A DNA stretch of 64,000 bases from Laccaria trichodermophora (Eukaryota > Basidiomycota > Agaricomycetes > Agaricales > Hydnangiaceae), in the NCBI GenBank assembly GCA_018417955.1, contig JACTVC010000030.1, forward strand, positions 310,001 to 374,000. The letters are read 5' to 3'. The notes under the pieces are model-generated. The model was given only the letters and a program-made list of their open reading frames with translations, was not told where the DNA came from and searched no databases. Within the stretch, counting starts at the first letter, position 1. Each line of letters begins with the position of its first letter. Shown here one piece after another: positions 1-11,169 of this stretch. The translations under genes were made by a program, and so were the position numbers.

Positions 1-960
1 TCTGGATGCCAGCAAGAAAACTCTTGGAGAAGAACACCCAGATACAATTGTGGCCATGGGAAATCTTGCACGTACATACAGTGATCTGGGAAAGCATACA
101 GAAGCAGAAAAACTGGAGATCCAAGTTCTGGATGCCAGAATGAAGATTTGTGGAGAAGAACACCCAAAGACAATGTTAGCCATGGGAAATCTTGCATCCA
201 CATACAGCGATCTGGGAAAATACACAGAAGCAGAGAAGCTGAAGATCCAAGTTCTGGATGCCAGAAAGAAAACTTTTGGAGAAGAACACCCAAAGACAAT
301 GTTAGCTATGGGAAATCTTGCATCCACATACAATGATCTAGGAAAACACACAGAAGCAGAGAAGCTGCAGATCCAAGTTCTAGATGCCAGAGAGAGAATT
401 CTTGGAGAAGAACACCCAGACACAATGTTAGCTATGGGGAATCTTGCACGTACATACAGTGATCTGGGAAAGCATAGAGAAGCAGAAAAACTAGAGATCC
501 AAGTTCTGGATGCCAGAATGAAGATTTGTGGAGAAGAACACCCAGACACAATGTTAGCTATGGGAAATCTTGCATCCACATACAGTGACCTGGGAAAATA
601 CACAGAAGCAGAGAAGTTGAAGATCCAAGTTCTAGATGCCAGGAGGAAAATTCTTGGAGAAGAACACCCAGACACAATCTCAGCTATGGAAAATCTTGCA
701 TGTACATACAGTGGTTTGGGACAATGCACAGAAGCAGAGAAGCTGGGGATCCAAGTTCTGGATGCCAGAAAGAAAATTCTTGGAGAAGAACATCCAGATA
801 CAATCTTAGCCATGGAAAATCTTGCAGTGACATACAGTGATCTGGGAAAATACACAGAGGCAGAGAAGCTGGGGGTCCAAGTTCTGGATTCCAGCAGCAA
901 GATTCTTGGAGAAAAACATTCAGATACAATCAGGGCTATGAAAAATCTAGCAGCAATACA
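1..960 (+). repeat. 126-bp TPR-coding tandem repeats, copy 1
   Basis: Eight units of 126 bp in register with the reading frame, each coding one 42-residue TPR. Several neighbours differ at only a few bases. The last unit (SSSKILGEKHSDTIRAM) is a diverged capping repeat shared by all three gene copies. Confidence 0.9.
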
Positions 961-1198
961 GAAAGCCATGGGTCAATCCATGAAGCTGGACAATGCAGAG
1001 AACCAAGTTTTCAATACAAGCCACAGAATTTCTGTGACACAAGATATTGAAGGAGAGAATGTGGACACTGGAGTTCCACCTGCCAGCAACAGTGTTCTGG
1101 GAGAAGATGACTCTGATGCAGTAGGGGCTCCAGTAGATCTTCCATCTATCACCAATGTGCATGATAGAATGGTTCATTCTCAAAAGAAAGGTATTTAG
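2..1198 (+). CDS. NLR-like protein copy 1, C-terminal TPR part (5' end outside window)
   Basis: This is the end of an NB-ARC/TPR receptor-like gene. The frame is open from the left window edge, so the start and any NB-ARC domain lie outside. About eight 42-residue repeats are visible (126 bp each), with the kinesin-light-chain TPR signature LGEEHPDTxxAMGNLAxTYSDLGKYTEAEKL. A non-repeat tail of about 80 residues follows, nearly identical to the tails of the copies ending at 14707 and 44727. In this family the TPR superhelix is thought to sense the ligand and NB-ARC to act as the switch. Repeat variants such as ARMKICGEEHP are shared with copy 2 and absent from copy 3, so copies 1 and 2 look closer. 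No stop or frameshift is seen. Function in non-self recognition is inferred from family architecture. Confidence 0.85.
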   Translation: MDASKKTLGEEHPDTIVAMGNLARTYSDLGKHTEAEKLEIQVLDARMKICGEEHPKTMLAMGNLASTYSDLGKYTEAEKLKIQVLDARKKTFGEEHPKTMLAMGNLASTYNDLGKHTEAEKLQIQVLDARERILGEEHPDTMLAMGNLARTYSDLGKHREAEKLEIQVLDARMKICGEEHPDTMLAMGNLASTYSDLGKYTEAEKLKIQVLDARRKILGEEHPDTISAMENLACTYSGLGQCTEAEKLGIQVLDARKKILGEEHPDTILAMENLAVTYSDLGKYTEAEKLGVQVLDSSSKILGEKHSDTIRAMKNLAAIQKAMGQSMKLDNAENQVFNTSHRISVTQDIEGENVDTGVPPASNSVLGEDDSDAVGAPVDLPSITNVHDRMVHSQKKGI

Positions 1199-2235
1199 TT
1201 ATCCTGCTACTTATTTTTACCCATTTTTTGATGCTTATATTCCAAGGTCACCTCTTTTCCAATATTGGGAAGAAAATTTAAATTTTCAAATCCAAACCAT
1301 TGCTTGGGATTCATAAGAAGAGGGGTGATGCAGCTCACTCCTGATGACTCCTCATGTAATTTCAAACTTGAAGTATCTTTTCACATCTTTCTATGATTCA
1401 AACTTGAGGTATTTTTTAACATTTTTCTACCATGATTAGAATACAGTACACATACATAGAAATTCCTACAGAATCCATCATATTCCATCATACTCATGAT
1501 GAATGTTGGATGTGCTTTGCAACTATGTTGTACTCTACTCATTCTTTAGTTATTTACTTCAACAACTGGTACCTGCCACTTACATCATGTACAACTGGCT
1601 TCTACTGTGAAGAAAAATGAATTTTCATTCATTCACAGCATCTGTTTCATTCCAAGTCTCTGCAGATACCACTTCATTCCATCTGGTGAATACTTCATTC
1701 TTGTCTCATTTCTCTGTCCAGCTACTTAAAATGTCATTTCATTCCACCATGGCAGCTTCTTCATGCAATATTTCATTCCTTATGGCATTTATTTCAATCA
1801 AATTTTCAGTGGTCACATGACCTGTTGCCTAAAATGGAAAATAAAGTAAAAATGATAGTCCTGCACTGTAGCTTCCTGAATCTGTTTAAATTACCTTCTG
1901 AAGTGCTCCTGTTGTGGATATATTAGGTGAGAGATTTTTCTCATTGTTATCTTCTTTTTTTTGGCATCTAATTATACAAGGGTGAAAAGAATTGAAATAC
2001 TTAGATAGAGACCAATGAACAATAACAGGTAAATGCAGAGTTATCCAGGCACACTGTGCATCTGGAGAACCTATGGAAAGGTGTCCTCTCCTAATCCTTA
2101 TGTGAAGTTGAATATATATGAATGCACATCTCAGCCCATGATGAACTTAGCAAGTAATGTGCTTCAATGCATCAACACACACCATCTCTTTGCTAAGCAT
2201 CATTGAACACATTTTAAACTTGAAAATACATGGAC
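1199..2235. repeat. Conserved 3' flank of NLR copy 1
   Basis: No gene. The stretch is the homologue of 14708-15590 and 44728-45780: it opens with the same bases after the stop codon, carries the same A/T-rich tract with repeated TTTCATTC words near 1620-1790, and has the same T-rich run (about 1950). This defines the 3' limit of the duplicated unit well beyond the coding region. The TTTCATTC-rich part resembles the MITE at 59945-60771, so it may be a decayed copy of it. Confidence 0.75.
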
Positions 2236-3259
2236 TTATGTCAGGTATGGTGTAACAGTTAACATTGCTGCCTCTCATATTTCACATCCAAATTGCTAGT
2301 CTTATTCCTGATGTTATAGGGCAGGGATCAAGTGCTGTCCAGGAGGGAGATAAGATCCCATCAGTGGACTTTAAAGTCAGAGGCAAAAAAAAGAGAGAAT
2401 TCACATGGAAGATCCTGCCCTATAATGTCTGGTGCATTTTGATAGGAAGGGGTAGGCCTGTGTGACAGGCTTGTAACACAACTCTTCCTCAAGAAGTCCT
2501 GCACCCCAAATCATCTCTAAATCTTTCATGTCAACTCCAAAAATATTTCTGAAATTTATAGCATGCTTTAGCACCAATAAAGTATTAAATAACTGAGCTC
2601 TACACCTTAGCTTCATTGTGAGCAAACAATCATAGTTGAAGGAGAATACAAGCCTTCTGAAAGGTCAGTGGTGCAGGAAACAAATTCAGTCTTTCAAAAG
2701 TAGCTTGCAAAAATAAAAGCTAATATTCTCCTTAATCCTATGCACAAGTCAATGACAAGGGACAGCATTTTGCACTTCACAGTACCCAGATTTGTGCATT
2801 TAATAAGGCAAAAGATGTTATCTGCTTGTGAAACATCCTTCCAGTCCAAAGCAAGAAACTTGTCAGTTCCATAAGGCCAAAACATATAGTCTACATGGTT
2901 TCCAAGCAATTAGGCAGGTCCACACCAGTCTCAGAAATTCATTAGTAAAATATGTGGTTGTGTGATCAACATTTGATTTTGACCAAGTAGTATGCCTCCT
3001 GAAGAGAAAAAAAAAATGAACAACTATTCAGAGCCAATCAAGTGTGATAAAGTTATTTTCAGAAAGAACATTGAAGTTGGTAGTATTATTTCGTTGCCTG
3101 TGAACAAAAGTGACCACCGTGACGTTGTCACACGAGCCTACCCCTACTGATCAAATTGCACCAGATGTAGTAGAGAGGTCCTGTGTTCGTGTTTTGTTCA
3201 CTTTTTGCCTCCGACTTTAAACTCCGCGGACCGCCGAACCGGACCTCTCTACTTTTTTT
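2236..3259. other. Gene-free stretch with a tRNA-like (SINE-head) motif
   Basis: A tRNA A-box-like word (TGGTGTAACAGTTAAC, about 2241-2256) is followed by CTGCCTCTCA; equivalent words follow the other two NLR 3' flanks near 15590 and 45783. After it I see only short random frames and no recognisable gene. Confidence 0.4.
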
Positions 3260-3345
3260 TTTTTTTTGCCGAGATTACCAAATTGCTTATCTTGGTCGCG
3301 GCAGCTCGGGGTTCAATTCCCCGTATGTACCCGAAATTTTTTGGC
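3260..3345 (+). repeat. tRNA-derived SINE-like fragment
   Basis: A run of T is followed by a B-box-like word GGTTCAATTCC (3310-3320) flanked by complementary CGGG/CCCG, as in a T-arm. The homologous place at 15823-15833 has the uneroded consensus GGTTCGATTCC. It marks the left edge of the duplicated block that continues to about 6.7 kb. No full cloverleaf is visible, so it is not called a tRNA. Confidence 0.45.
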
Positions 3346-3539
3346 ACAGAAACGGTACAAATGACTTCAAGACGATCACCACAACTAGGAAGACCACGAC
3401 TGAAAAGACCTCTGAATCACAATCAAAAAAATTAGCACAGTTTATTCCTAACCTATACAACAAGTACAACACACAAACAACTAGATCAACGGCTTAAAAG
3501 CACACTGCGGCGGCGCGAAGGAACCTGGGAAATAACAAT

Positions 3540-4010
3540 GAAGAAGCAAGCCCACAGCAGCAGATTAGAATGCCCTTCAGGGCAAGACACAAGACGAGGA
3601 CTGTCAAGTGAGAACGACTGACGAACAAAAATCCACAGCAGCGAGTGACCGCGCTTCAGGACGACAGGTGGAATTTCGTCAAGCAAGAACGCCCGAAGAA
3701 AGACGGTGAAGTCCACAGCGGCGAGCGACCACGCTTCAGGGCGCAATACGAAACGAGAAAAGATTGATTTAAGCGAAAAGACGCAATGGATGCGATGGTG
3801 ATGCCAACAGCATCAGGTGGAAATAGAAGGAGCTCAAACCTTTCGTCAAGCAAAAACACTTGACGAACGACAGTGATGCCCACAATAGCGAGCGATCGCG
3901 CTTCAGGACGTAAAAGGGTATAACAAAAGAAAAAATTTCGTCATGCGAAGACGCTTGACAGTGAAGCTACATCAGCGAATTGGAACACACTTCAAAGCTT
4001 CACACGAATC
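3540..4010. repeat. Diverged minisatellite, about 75-155 bp spacing
   Basis: The phrase CACAGCAGCGAGTGACCGCG...CTTCAGG recurs at about 3548, 3638, 3714, 3867 and 3968, each time followed by a TCGTCAAGCxxxxACG-like phrase. The spacing is irregular. The same array, C-to-T eroded, lies at about 16010-16500, and single units occur upstream of the NLR genes (about 10210, 39470 and 21250). Confidence 0.6.
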
Positions 4011-4703
4011 ATCTTTCCAAAACATTCCAAACCCCCAGAGGTCCGTGGGTTGTTGGGGGCCGCAACCAACAACAAATGAGCCCCTAGAAAAACACACCTG
4101 AAATACGTGCCATTTCGCTTTCAAAGTCAAGGTTAAGCGCTGACCCCGCTCCAAGAAGCCATGACACCCTCCCGAGTTCTGACTCTGACCCCGATTCGAT
4201 CCAATGTCATCTTGCAATCCCAATTTAGGCGCTCGAGAAGCCTGGACTTTCCTACCTGCCTGATTACCGCGTTTTTTGGTTCTTCGCCTTCTTTTTATTT
4301 CGTCGGGAACTGGAGGCCTGGTCGGGGTCGGAGGGCGTGCTGTCGTGATTGGGCTGGATGGAGGGTGAGGTATCGAGGTGGAATTGGGTGGAGCGCGGGC
4401 CGTCAAGGGCCGCAGAGGAACGTTTTGGATGGAAGCGGAGGGCGCCTTGTCCAATGGGATAGAGGGGAGGTTGCCCAGTCGCACAAAAGAGAGGTCTTCC
4501 AATTGTGTGGGGAGGGTTGGGGAGATTTCCGCTTGTTGAGGGACGTGGAGGGAGGGTTATTATCGGCGCGGAAGCCTGAGGCAGCTTGGTGATAGGTAAA
4601 GGAGGGGAGCCTACGGTGACTGTTTCTGCTGCAAACCGAAGGCGACGGGTATGAGGAGCGATGTCGTCTGGACGCGCCAGGCGGGGATGGTTGGCATCCG
4701 TAG
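3972..4703 (-). other. Proline/serine-rich coding-like remnant, copy a
   Basis: The minus strand holds overlapping open stretches rich in Pro, Ser, Thr and Arg with no recognised domain. The sequence is conserved in the second copy at about 16470-18880, but the reading frames differ between copies and are broken by indels. It may be the decayed downstream part of whatever gene the kinase fragment was joined to. No function is assigned. Confidence 0.3.
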
Positions 4704-5777
4704 TTACATTCCAGTGCATGTGAATACCGGGGGACAGGCATCCGAACGGTTGGGCCCTTTGTCGAATCTGCGAGCCAGCTGTGATGTCTTCTGTTGTTGA
4801 GAGTGTGTGTGTTGCGGGACGGGCAAGCGCGATCGTGTTAGATCTCTTCGAGGGTGCCAACGGACTGACCAGATACGAAGAAAGGGCATGCTGGGAGCAT
4901 GACATCCTGGCGCGACCTTCGTTTTCTGTGAGACAAAACTCGAGCATCTCGATCGCTGGTGCGTTTTACGACCATATGAGGCGTCGTGCTTCCTCGACGG
5001 CGTTGTATAGTTGGAGGAGCGATCGTCAGCGAGCTTGATTTTCCCGAACTTTGAGATGGTATTAGAGATTTGGCTGTGAGGACTGGGCGTGACTTGTGGC
5101 CAAAGTCGCATCGTTGGACTGCGCAACGCGCGGGTTGTGTCTCCAGCAGGGAGGCTGGTGGGTGTGCGGGTGCTTAAACCATTGGTACGGCTAGTGGACG
5201 AGACCCGAAAGGCACGTGAGGGGAGGAGGAGGAGGGGTAGATGGGTTATAAGCGGATGAAAGACAGCCTTGCCGCATGTCGGGCAGTGAACGTAGGCTGT
5301 TGGTGGGGTTGAGGTTGAGATGGATGAGGTGGAGAGACGGGGGGAGGCGGGGGAAGCGGCATTCATGGACCAGTAGACCCGAGAAACGGCCTTTGAGGGG
5401 TCGATGGAGGAGGGATTACCATCGAGTGAGATTGTCATGCCGTTTGCTCGTGCGGCTGTCGATAATTTCTGCGATTCCGCGGGTGGGGTACGGTCTGCTG
5501 AGTGGTGGTGAGTATAAGGTGTCGAATTCGCCCCATCTTCCTTCTCTTCCACTAGCTTATTCAAGGCTTCTACCCAAAATCAGCCTTCCCTTGGGTTATC
5601 ACGAAGACAATACGCACCACTGTCTTCCAGTCATCTCCATCTCCTTCTCCCATCATCTTCCCACTCTTGATAATCGACACAACGCTCTCCGTCTGGGCCT
5701 ATTGTACCGCGGGATAGGCGCGCCTGGGAAAGGACCGCGGAGACGAGGTGCAATCGGAAGTTTTTCGTCATCGCCAT
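4704..5777 (-). pseudogene. Group III (poly-HAMP) hybrid histidine kinase N-terminal fragment, copy a
   Basis: The minus strand starts with a first-exon remnant at 5777 matching the start of the better copy at 38824 (shared phrases FRxHLV and SRGT/PRYDG) but lacking bases in its middle. The second exon (from about 5560) has the kinase prefix DRTPPAESQ-LSTAARANGMTISLDG and a CPTCGK motif. After about residue 110 the homology ends: no HAMP, HisKA, HATPase or receiver domain follows. Intact relatives (Nik1/Os-1 type) are cytosolic osmosensing kinases of well over 1000 residues. This is a dead 5' fragment, one of four in the window. Confidence 0.7.
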
Positions 5778-7049
5778 GGACATTATTCACTAGTGGTTGG
5801 GAGCAGTATGCGCGTGACACCTTCGTATTCGATTTCTCACCCTCGATTGGACTAAAATTACATTCACTCTTGGATATCCAGGTACGTATTCAAAAACCTC
5901 TCGAGGATAAAGACTTCGATGACGATCCGGACGGAATTCCATATCCGTTTAGCGCCAAAATTCTGCAAATATAGACGCGCAAAGATTCATTCACCAGAAA
6001 TTTCGATCAAGTACCACCGACGAAACCATAATTCAGCTTGGTCTCAGTATCTGTCGGCCTCTTCCCGGACCATGGTCGAAGTTCTTTTACCCTCACTCCA
6101 CGCACGACGCAAAGGATTACCATCTGATCAGCTCCGAGTCGATACTTTTTAGGACCGCATGACCAGAGTCCCAAACTCGGACTCTAACGCCGCAGAGCGC
6201 TTCTACCTCTGGGTTTGTTCCAAATTCCGGGGTGGAGAGTCCTTACTTGAAATGCAGCATACTTCAACCCATGCGATGTAGATTCGAAAATCAATTGACG
6301 ATCATCGGATCCGAAAAAGACAAGGACGCGGGCTAGTAACGTGCTCTCCGCAACGCCATACCAGCCAGTCTTCTCAGTCTGCCACGTCGTAGTTGGACCT
6401 GGTGGTGTTGAAGAGCGGGCGAGTTAGATGAGGAGGGAGATGGGATTCATATGGAAGAGGTCTGACTCGGAGGTGGATAGTGGCGTTTTGGTGGTGTATG
6501 GTGGTATGTTGCAAGAGTTCAAAATTCAAACCTTCGGGCCACCTGACTTGTGCAAGCTTTCCCTTCATAAATTGCAGACCCGCAATCTACAACCAGCCTG
6601 GGCAGACGAGCGCGCCGACCGATAGCATTGGGCCGTGCTCGTGTTTCAAGACCCTCCGTGATTCGTGAAAGGTACATTCTCGTCGATTCTTTGAATCTTT
6701 CTTAACGAATTACTAACCGTATTTATTGATCAGACCAAACATAGGAAACAGACAGTTAGCCTACTCCGAGTGGTAAACACGTCCATCTATCACAACGGGG
6801 ACGGAAGATCACCAGTCGAACCTACGTCCGCCGAACGTCCCACCCAGGGACTCGGAAGAGTCGTTCGCGAAGAACGCCATGCACCCAGTCAATCTTCTTG
6901 CTTCCGCGACCTGGCGCAAAAGCAAAAGCTCAAACACCCTGCAAAAAAAAGAAAGGTCGTCCCATATGGGATCAAGAAGTTGCTTCATAACACGTCGCCC
7001 CCTTGCCTTCGCACTATGCGACGCACCCTTTGCCGCTCCAGCGAAGAAA
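5778..7049. other. Gene-free conserved spacer of array copy a
   Basis: No credible gene. About 5990-6250 matches the short conserved frame found upstream of the kinase in the better copies (9769-9996 and 39015-39275), here frameshifted. From about 6250 to 7050 I see only short frames. Confidence 0.5.
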
Positions 7050-9604
7050 GAGGCTCACCTAACGACCATACCATTAACCGTATTCTTCAAATCCAAAATC
7101 TCACCCCTGGCATCAACCTCGATCTGCTTTGACAAATCACCAAGTGCGACTGCTTTCGTTACTTTTGCGATTGATCGGCCCTGGGAAAGAATGGTTGGTT
7201 AGTATAAGTTCAAGTTTAGAACGGATGAGTGGGCAAGCAGGGTAAAGGAGGAAGGGTGTGTGAAGGAAGCGGAGGATGAAGAGGAAAGATGGAGATGATA
7301 AGACGGAGGGAGGGGGAAATGGCCGATGAGATGACAGAAAGGGAGAAAAGGGAGGAGGTTCATGGAAAGGGAGCGAGCATGGTCGGAAAATGGGAAAGAA
7401 GAAGCGACGTGTGACTTCTGCTGCCAGTGCCCGTAGTCTGATGGGTCCGTTAGTGTTATAGTGTAACGGTAGGTGAGCGGATGGTGAATGAAATGCACAA
7501 ATATCCAACCAGTCCATCCAAATGGAAATCGAAGAAAAAGTAAAAGAAATACGTCATCTCCAAACTCAAGCGAAGAAAGCGCAAAAGAAAAGGCTTAGCA
7601 ACCCTAAAAAGAGAGAAAAGATTGTCGCCCCATATAGGGCCGCTCCAGCAAAGAAAGAAGCTCACCTAACGACCATACCATTAACCGTATTCTTCAAATC
7701 CAAAATTTCGCCCCTGGCATCAACCTCAATCTGCTTGGACAAATCGCCAAGTGCGACTGCTTTCGTTACTTTTGCGATTGATCGGACCTAGAGAAGAAAA
7801 ATTGGTTAAAATGAGTTCAAGTTTAGAAGAGATGTAGAGCGGACGAGTGGGCAACGGTGACAGGGAGGAGGAAGACAGAAGATAAAGGAGGAAGGGTGTG
7901 TGTGAACGAATCGGAGGATGAAGGGGAAAGATGGGATGATAAGAGGGAGGGAGGGGGGACATGGTCGATGAGATGACAGAAAGGGAGAGGGGGGGGGGGG
8001 GGGGAGTTGAGAAGGGAGCGAGCACGGGTCGAAAAATGGGAAAGAGAAAGAGAAGTGATCATAATCGGGGGGAGTAAGAAACCGGCAAAGTCGGGAGAGA
8101 GAGTGGCGAAGTAAGGGGAGAGTGGTGTATCGAGGTAAAGGTGATGTAGCGAGATGTGGTGTAAAACGCGCAACGGAAAGAAGCAAAACATAGAAAAGAA
8201 GGGGGCATAACGCGCAAAAGTGAGGGACCGGGAAAAGAGGGAGAGCGAATGGCCAAGCGAGGGGATGCGTGATCTGAAGTGATATAGTGAAATGTGAAGA
8301 GAGAAGAAGCCGTATTCAAAAAGATAGAGAAAAAAATGAAATGGAAAACAAAAACATACTTGAGAAGTTAAATTTGCCGCCAACTTGTTCACAACACCGG
8401 TCAATTCGCGCCATGTGCCTTCGACGTCCAGAACGAGCGCTTGACCGCCTAGTTTACTGTGGAAGGCTAAGGTTAGCTGTTTATCATCAGAGCGGGAGAT
8501 GGAAGTAATGGGACGTAAACGGAAGCATAGAACAGGAAACAGTGGCTCGAAGCAAAGAAACAGGCAAGATAGAAACATAACAGACAGAAACATACCCCCC
8601 CGTCCCAACCTCCTGCGAAACACGCGAAACCTCTTTAGCAAACTGTCCCAGTTTATCAACCTATCCCTCATCAGCCCTACCACATAAATAAATTTAAAAA
8701 ACGACACATACCATAGTATTAATAACATCCTTCAACTGCACTATAACAACCCCCTGCACAGGAACCGTAATCTTCTGACTCAAATCCCCTCTGGCAACAG
8801 CATTACAAACCCTCGCCACATCCTGCACTTGCGTCTTCAAGCTTCAACTCCTCAACGGCGCTCATCCCACTCACAAACGCCGCCGCTGCCAACGGACCCA
8901 TCGGTATAATCATCGGACTAGATCCAAGAGGCATGTCAGGGGACGAGGCGGTCGAGGAAGAAGAGTAAAAGGGGAGGATAAGCGGATCAGAGACGGTTTT
9001 GCCGCATGTTGGGCAGTGGGCGTGAGCTGTTGGTGGTGCTGAGGATGAGTTCGATGGGTGGGAGGCGAAGGAAGCGGCTTTCATTGAGCCATAGGCACGA
9101 GAAAAGGCCTTTGAGGGGTCGATGGAGGAGGAGGAAATGCCATCGAGTGAGATGGTCATTCCATTTGCCCTTGCGGCTGTTGATAAGTTCTGCGATTCAG
9201 CAGGTGGGGTACGGTCCGGTGAGTGGTCAGCGGTAGAATCACCGTTGGTCGTCGTATTCGTCTCATCCTTCTCTTCCACTTGTTTGTTCTATCCATCATC
9301 ATCATTAGCCTTTTTCTTCGATTATCACGAAAAAACAAAAACCCACCACCGTCTTCCACTGATCTCCGTCTCCGTCCCCGTCTTCCTTGAATTTGGCACC
9401 CTTATTGATCCCACCAATCGATACAACAGCAGCTTCAGCATCCCACATCCTCTTCGCAACCACACCTAAACTCTTCAAGATCATCTCCGTCTGCCAGTCT
9501 GCGGGGCCATCGTACCGCGGGATTGGCGCCCCTGGGTAAGGACCGAGCTCATAGATGGAGAGGAGGGCGACGAGGTGCGATCGGAAGGGGTCCGTCGTCG
9601 CCAT
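7050..9604 (-). pseudogene. Group III hybrid histidine kinase 5' part, copy b (frameshifted, internally duplicated)
   Basis: The start at 9604 (MATTDPFRSHLVALLSIYEL) gives the first exon. The second exon (9279-8720) carries the prefix with the CPTCGK motif and enters the first HAMP. A two-base loss near 8840 relative to copy d breaks the frame in VEELKL. Further exons code FAKEVxRVSQEVGT (about 8610), [20 protein letters not shown] (about 8460) and a HAMP exon ending at 7791 ([20 protein letters not shown]). That HAMP exon is duplicated at about 7050-7195, with a scrap coding RALAAEVTR between (about 7410-7445). No catalytic domain follows. The gene is divergent from the NLR at 11170. Frameshift, duplication and truncation make it a pseudogene. 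Confidence 0.8.
7800..8340. repeat. Polypurine-rich intron-like tract in kinase copy b
   Basis: Between two kinase exons lies about 540 bp that is almost all A and G on the plus strand, including a run of about 14 G near 7990-8005. Copy d has the equivalent, longer tract at about 36830-37600. Both are roughly ten times the length of the other introns in this window. Confidence 0.6.
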
Positions 9605-9768
9605 GGCCGGTGTTTGGTCAGTGGGATGGTGGTGGGAAGCAGAAGTGGAGTGAGTAAGTTAGGGCGGCTGTAACTAGGCGCGTGACACCATTCCAATTTG
9701 ATAAGATCACAAGGGTTATATAGCGCCAAAATTCGTAGTAGAGGCTATTCAAAAACCACATATCTATA

Positions 9769-9996
9769 TCACCCAACGTGCAGGTAAAATTCAATGATAA
9801 TCTGTCGGTCACTTCTCGGATCATGCTCCTGGAGTCGAAGGTCTTCTACCCTCACTGCTCCACGCACGATGCAAAGGTCTTCAAGTTCCATTGTGATCCT
9901 GAAGATATCTGATTTGCACGATACTTTTATCGGATGATCATCCATAAACTCGGACACTGTCGCCGCGGAGGCATGAGCTTCTTGCTTTTGTTCCAA
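9769..9996 (-). CDS. Short conserved frame of unknown function, copy b
   Basis: A 75-codon frame lies just upstream of the kinase start on the same strand, with the core SEFMDDHPIKVSCKSDIFRI and RGAVRVEDLRLQE. The copy at 39015-39275 keeps the frame with only a handful of substitutions, whereas the copies at about 6040-6240 and 20840-21060 are broken. It could be an upstream exon of the kinase or the end of another gene. No domain is recognised, and conservation may simply reflect recent duplication. Confidence 0.3.
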   Translation of the reverse strand: MEQKQEAHASAATVSEFMDDHPIKVSCKSDIFRITMELEDLCIVRGAVRVEDLRLQEHDPRSDRQIIIEFYLHVG

Positions 9997-11169
9997 ATCT
10001 TAGGGTCCAGAATACTTGAGATGGGTCAGACTTCCGGAAATTGTAAGTTGTTGCCCGCTGAGAGGGATATAATAAAGACAGATACAGTTCCGGCACCCGA
10101 AAAACAATCGATCGACGATCATCGAATTTGGAAACACATAAACGCGGGCAGCCTGTAACCTATATATACCAGAGGAATAAAAATCAATAAATGTGTACAA
10201 GGTCTCAAGCAAAAACCCACAGCAGCGAGAAGGATGTACCTCAAACCTCGTAGCTAAAAAAGTTCCTGAACGGTGCCAGAAGAGTGCGTTTCAACGCTAC
10301 AACCAAAACATAACTTCGAACCAAAGTTAGCTAGATAACGCGTCAGAGTAGCCCGTAGTACGCACCAGCTCAACTACCGCGTTTTGAAAATCTCGGTTAA
10401 AAGGCTATCAATTAGACGGGGACAGGAAGGACAGGGAGGGTCGCTGAGCCTCTAGGAAGGCAAATCGATGCGTATGTGTTGAGGGAGGATGAGCCTATGC
10501 TTGTCCCAATACGCGACAAGGAGGTTCGTTGCAAGGATCATACTTTTACACCCACTTGCGAAAGTTGATGCCGGGAGACATGAAAACATTTCATGTCCCA
10601 ACTCTGGCAAAGTCATCTTTGATCTTCCAAAAGTTTTTCAAGAAAAGCCCACATCCGGAAGCGAAACCCGAACGAGTAAGTATGACCGAAGCCATGACAT
10701 CCCGCGCTGCGTTCGAGATTTTAGAGACAGACAAAGCAGCCGGCCTGCTTTCTTGGGAGAGCTGAATCACAAGAGAAGTCGCCGCTATCATGCAGATGAC
10801 TTGAATCGGGCTAGATCTGGGATTGCCAGTGAAGCTTGAACATAACAACCTCGAACGCCCGACGTAGGTGCAGTAAGTTGTCGACGGTAAGTACGCGGAG
10901 CCAACCGTAGGCGCGTAGAATGACTATCGATCCGCAGCCAAATCGCCATGCGGTCTAAGAGGCGCTGGTGCGACTAAATGAGCAAGGAACGTTCAGGAGG
11001 ACGGAACTTGAATTCCCACCAAACAAAACAACACACAGATCGAGGTGTTTGCCGAGTGCTGTGCTCAACATGTGGCAGGATTGGGGGTCTCCTGGCATCT
11101 GTCACTCGTCTCTTTTCTTCGCCCTTCAGATTTCCTCCATCATCTACTTATTGTCTACTTCGATTCACT
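9997..11169. other. Upstream region of NLR copy 2
   Basis: No supported gene. The region is homologous to 39276-40400 upstream of NLR copy 3, so it was duplicated with the gene and probably holds its promoter. It includes one unit of the AGCAGCGAG minisatellite (about 10215). At about 10945-11025 a tRNA-Leu/Ser-like start (CGCCAAGTGG-type in the sister copy, then GTCTAAGAGGCGCTGG) is followed by a T-arm-like AACTTGAATTCC; it does not fold into a complete tRNA by eye. Confidence 0.5.

Noticed and set aside
4264..4947. 227-codon minus-strand frame as a real gene
   Set aside because: No domain, frame not kept in the sister copy, and it overlaps the kinase fragment in another frame.
7823..8728. 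301-codon minus-strand frame rich in Phe, Leu, Ser and Pro
   Set aside because: It spans a real kinase exon and then runs through the polypyrimidine strand of the long intron; a composition artefact, as are 37061-37653 and 35917-36447.
10489..10848. Small genes in the NLR upstream region (116- and 78-codon plus frames, 85-codon minus frame)
   Set aside because: Indels between 10500-10800 and 39750-40100 destroy the frames in the sister copy.
10940..11030. tRNA-Leu/Ser gene upstream of NLR copy 2 (and at 40200-40310)
   Set aside because: A-box-like and T-arm-like words occur but no acceptor stem or anticodon arm can be drawn, and the middle differs in length between copies.
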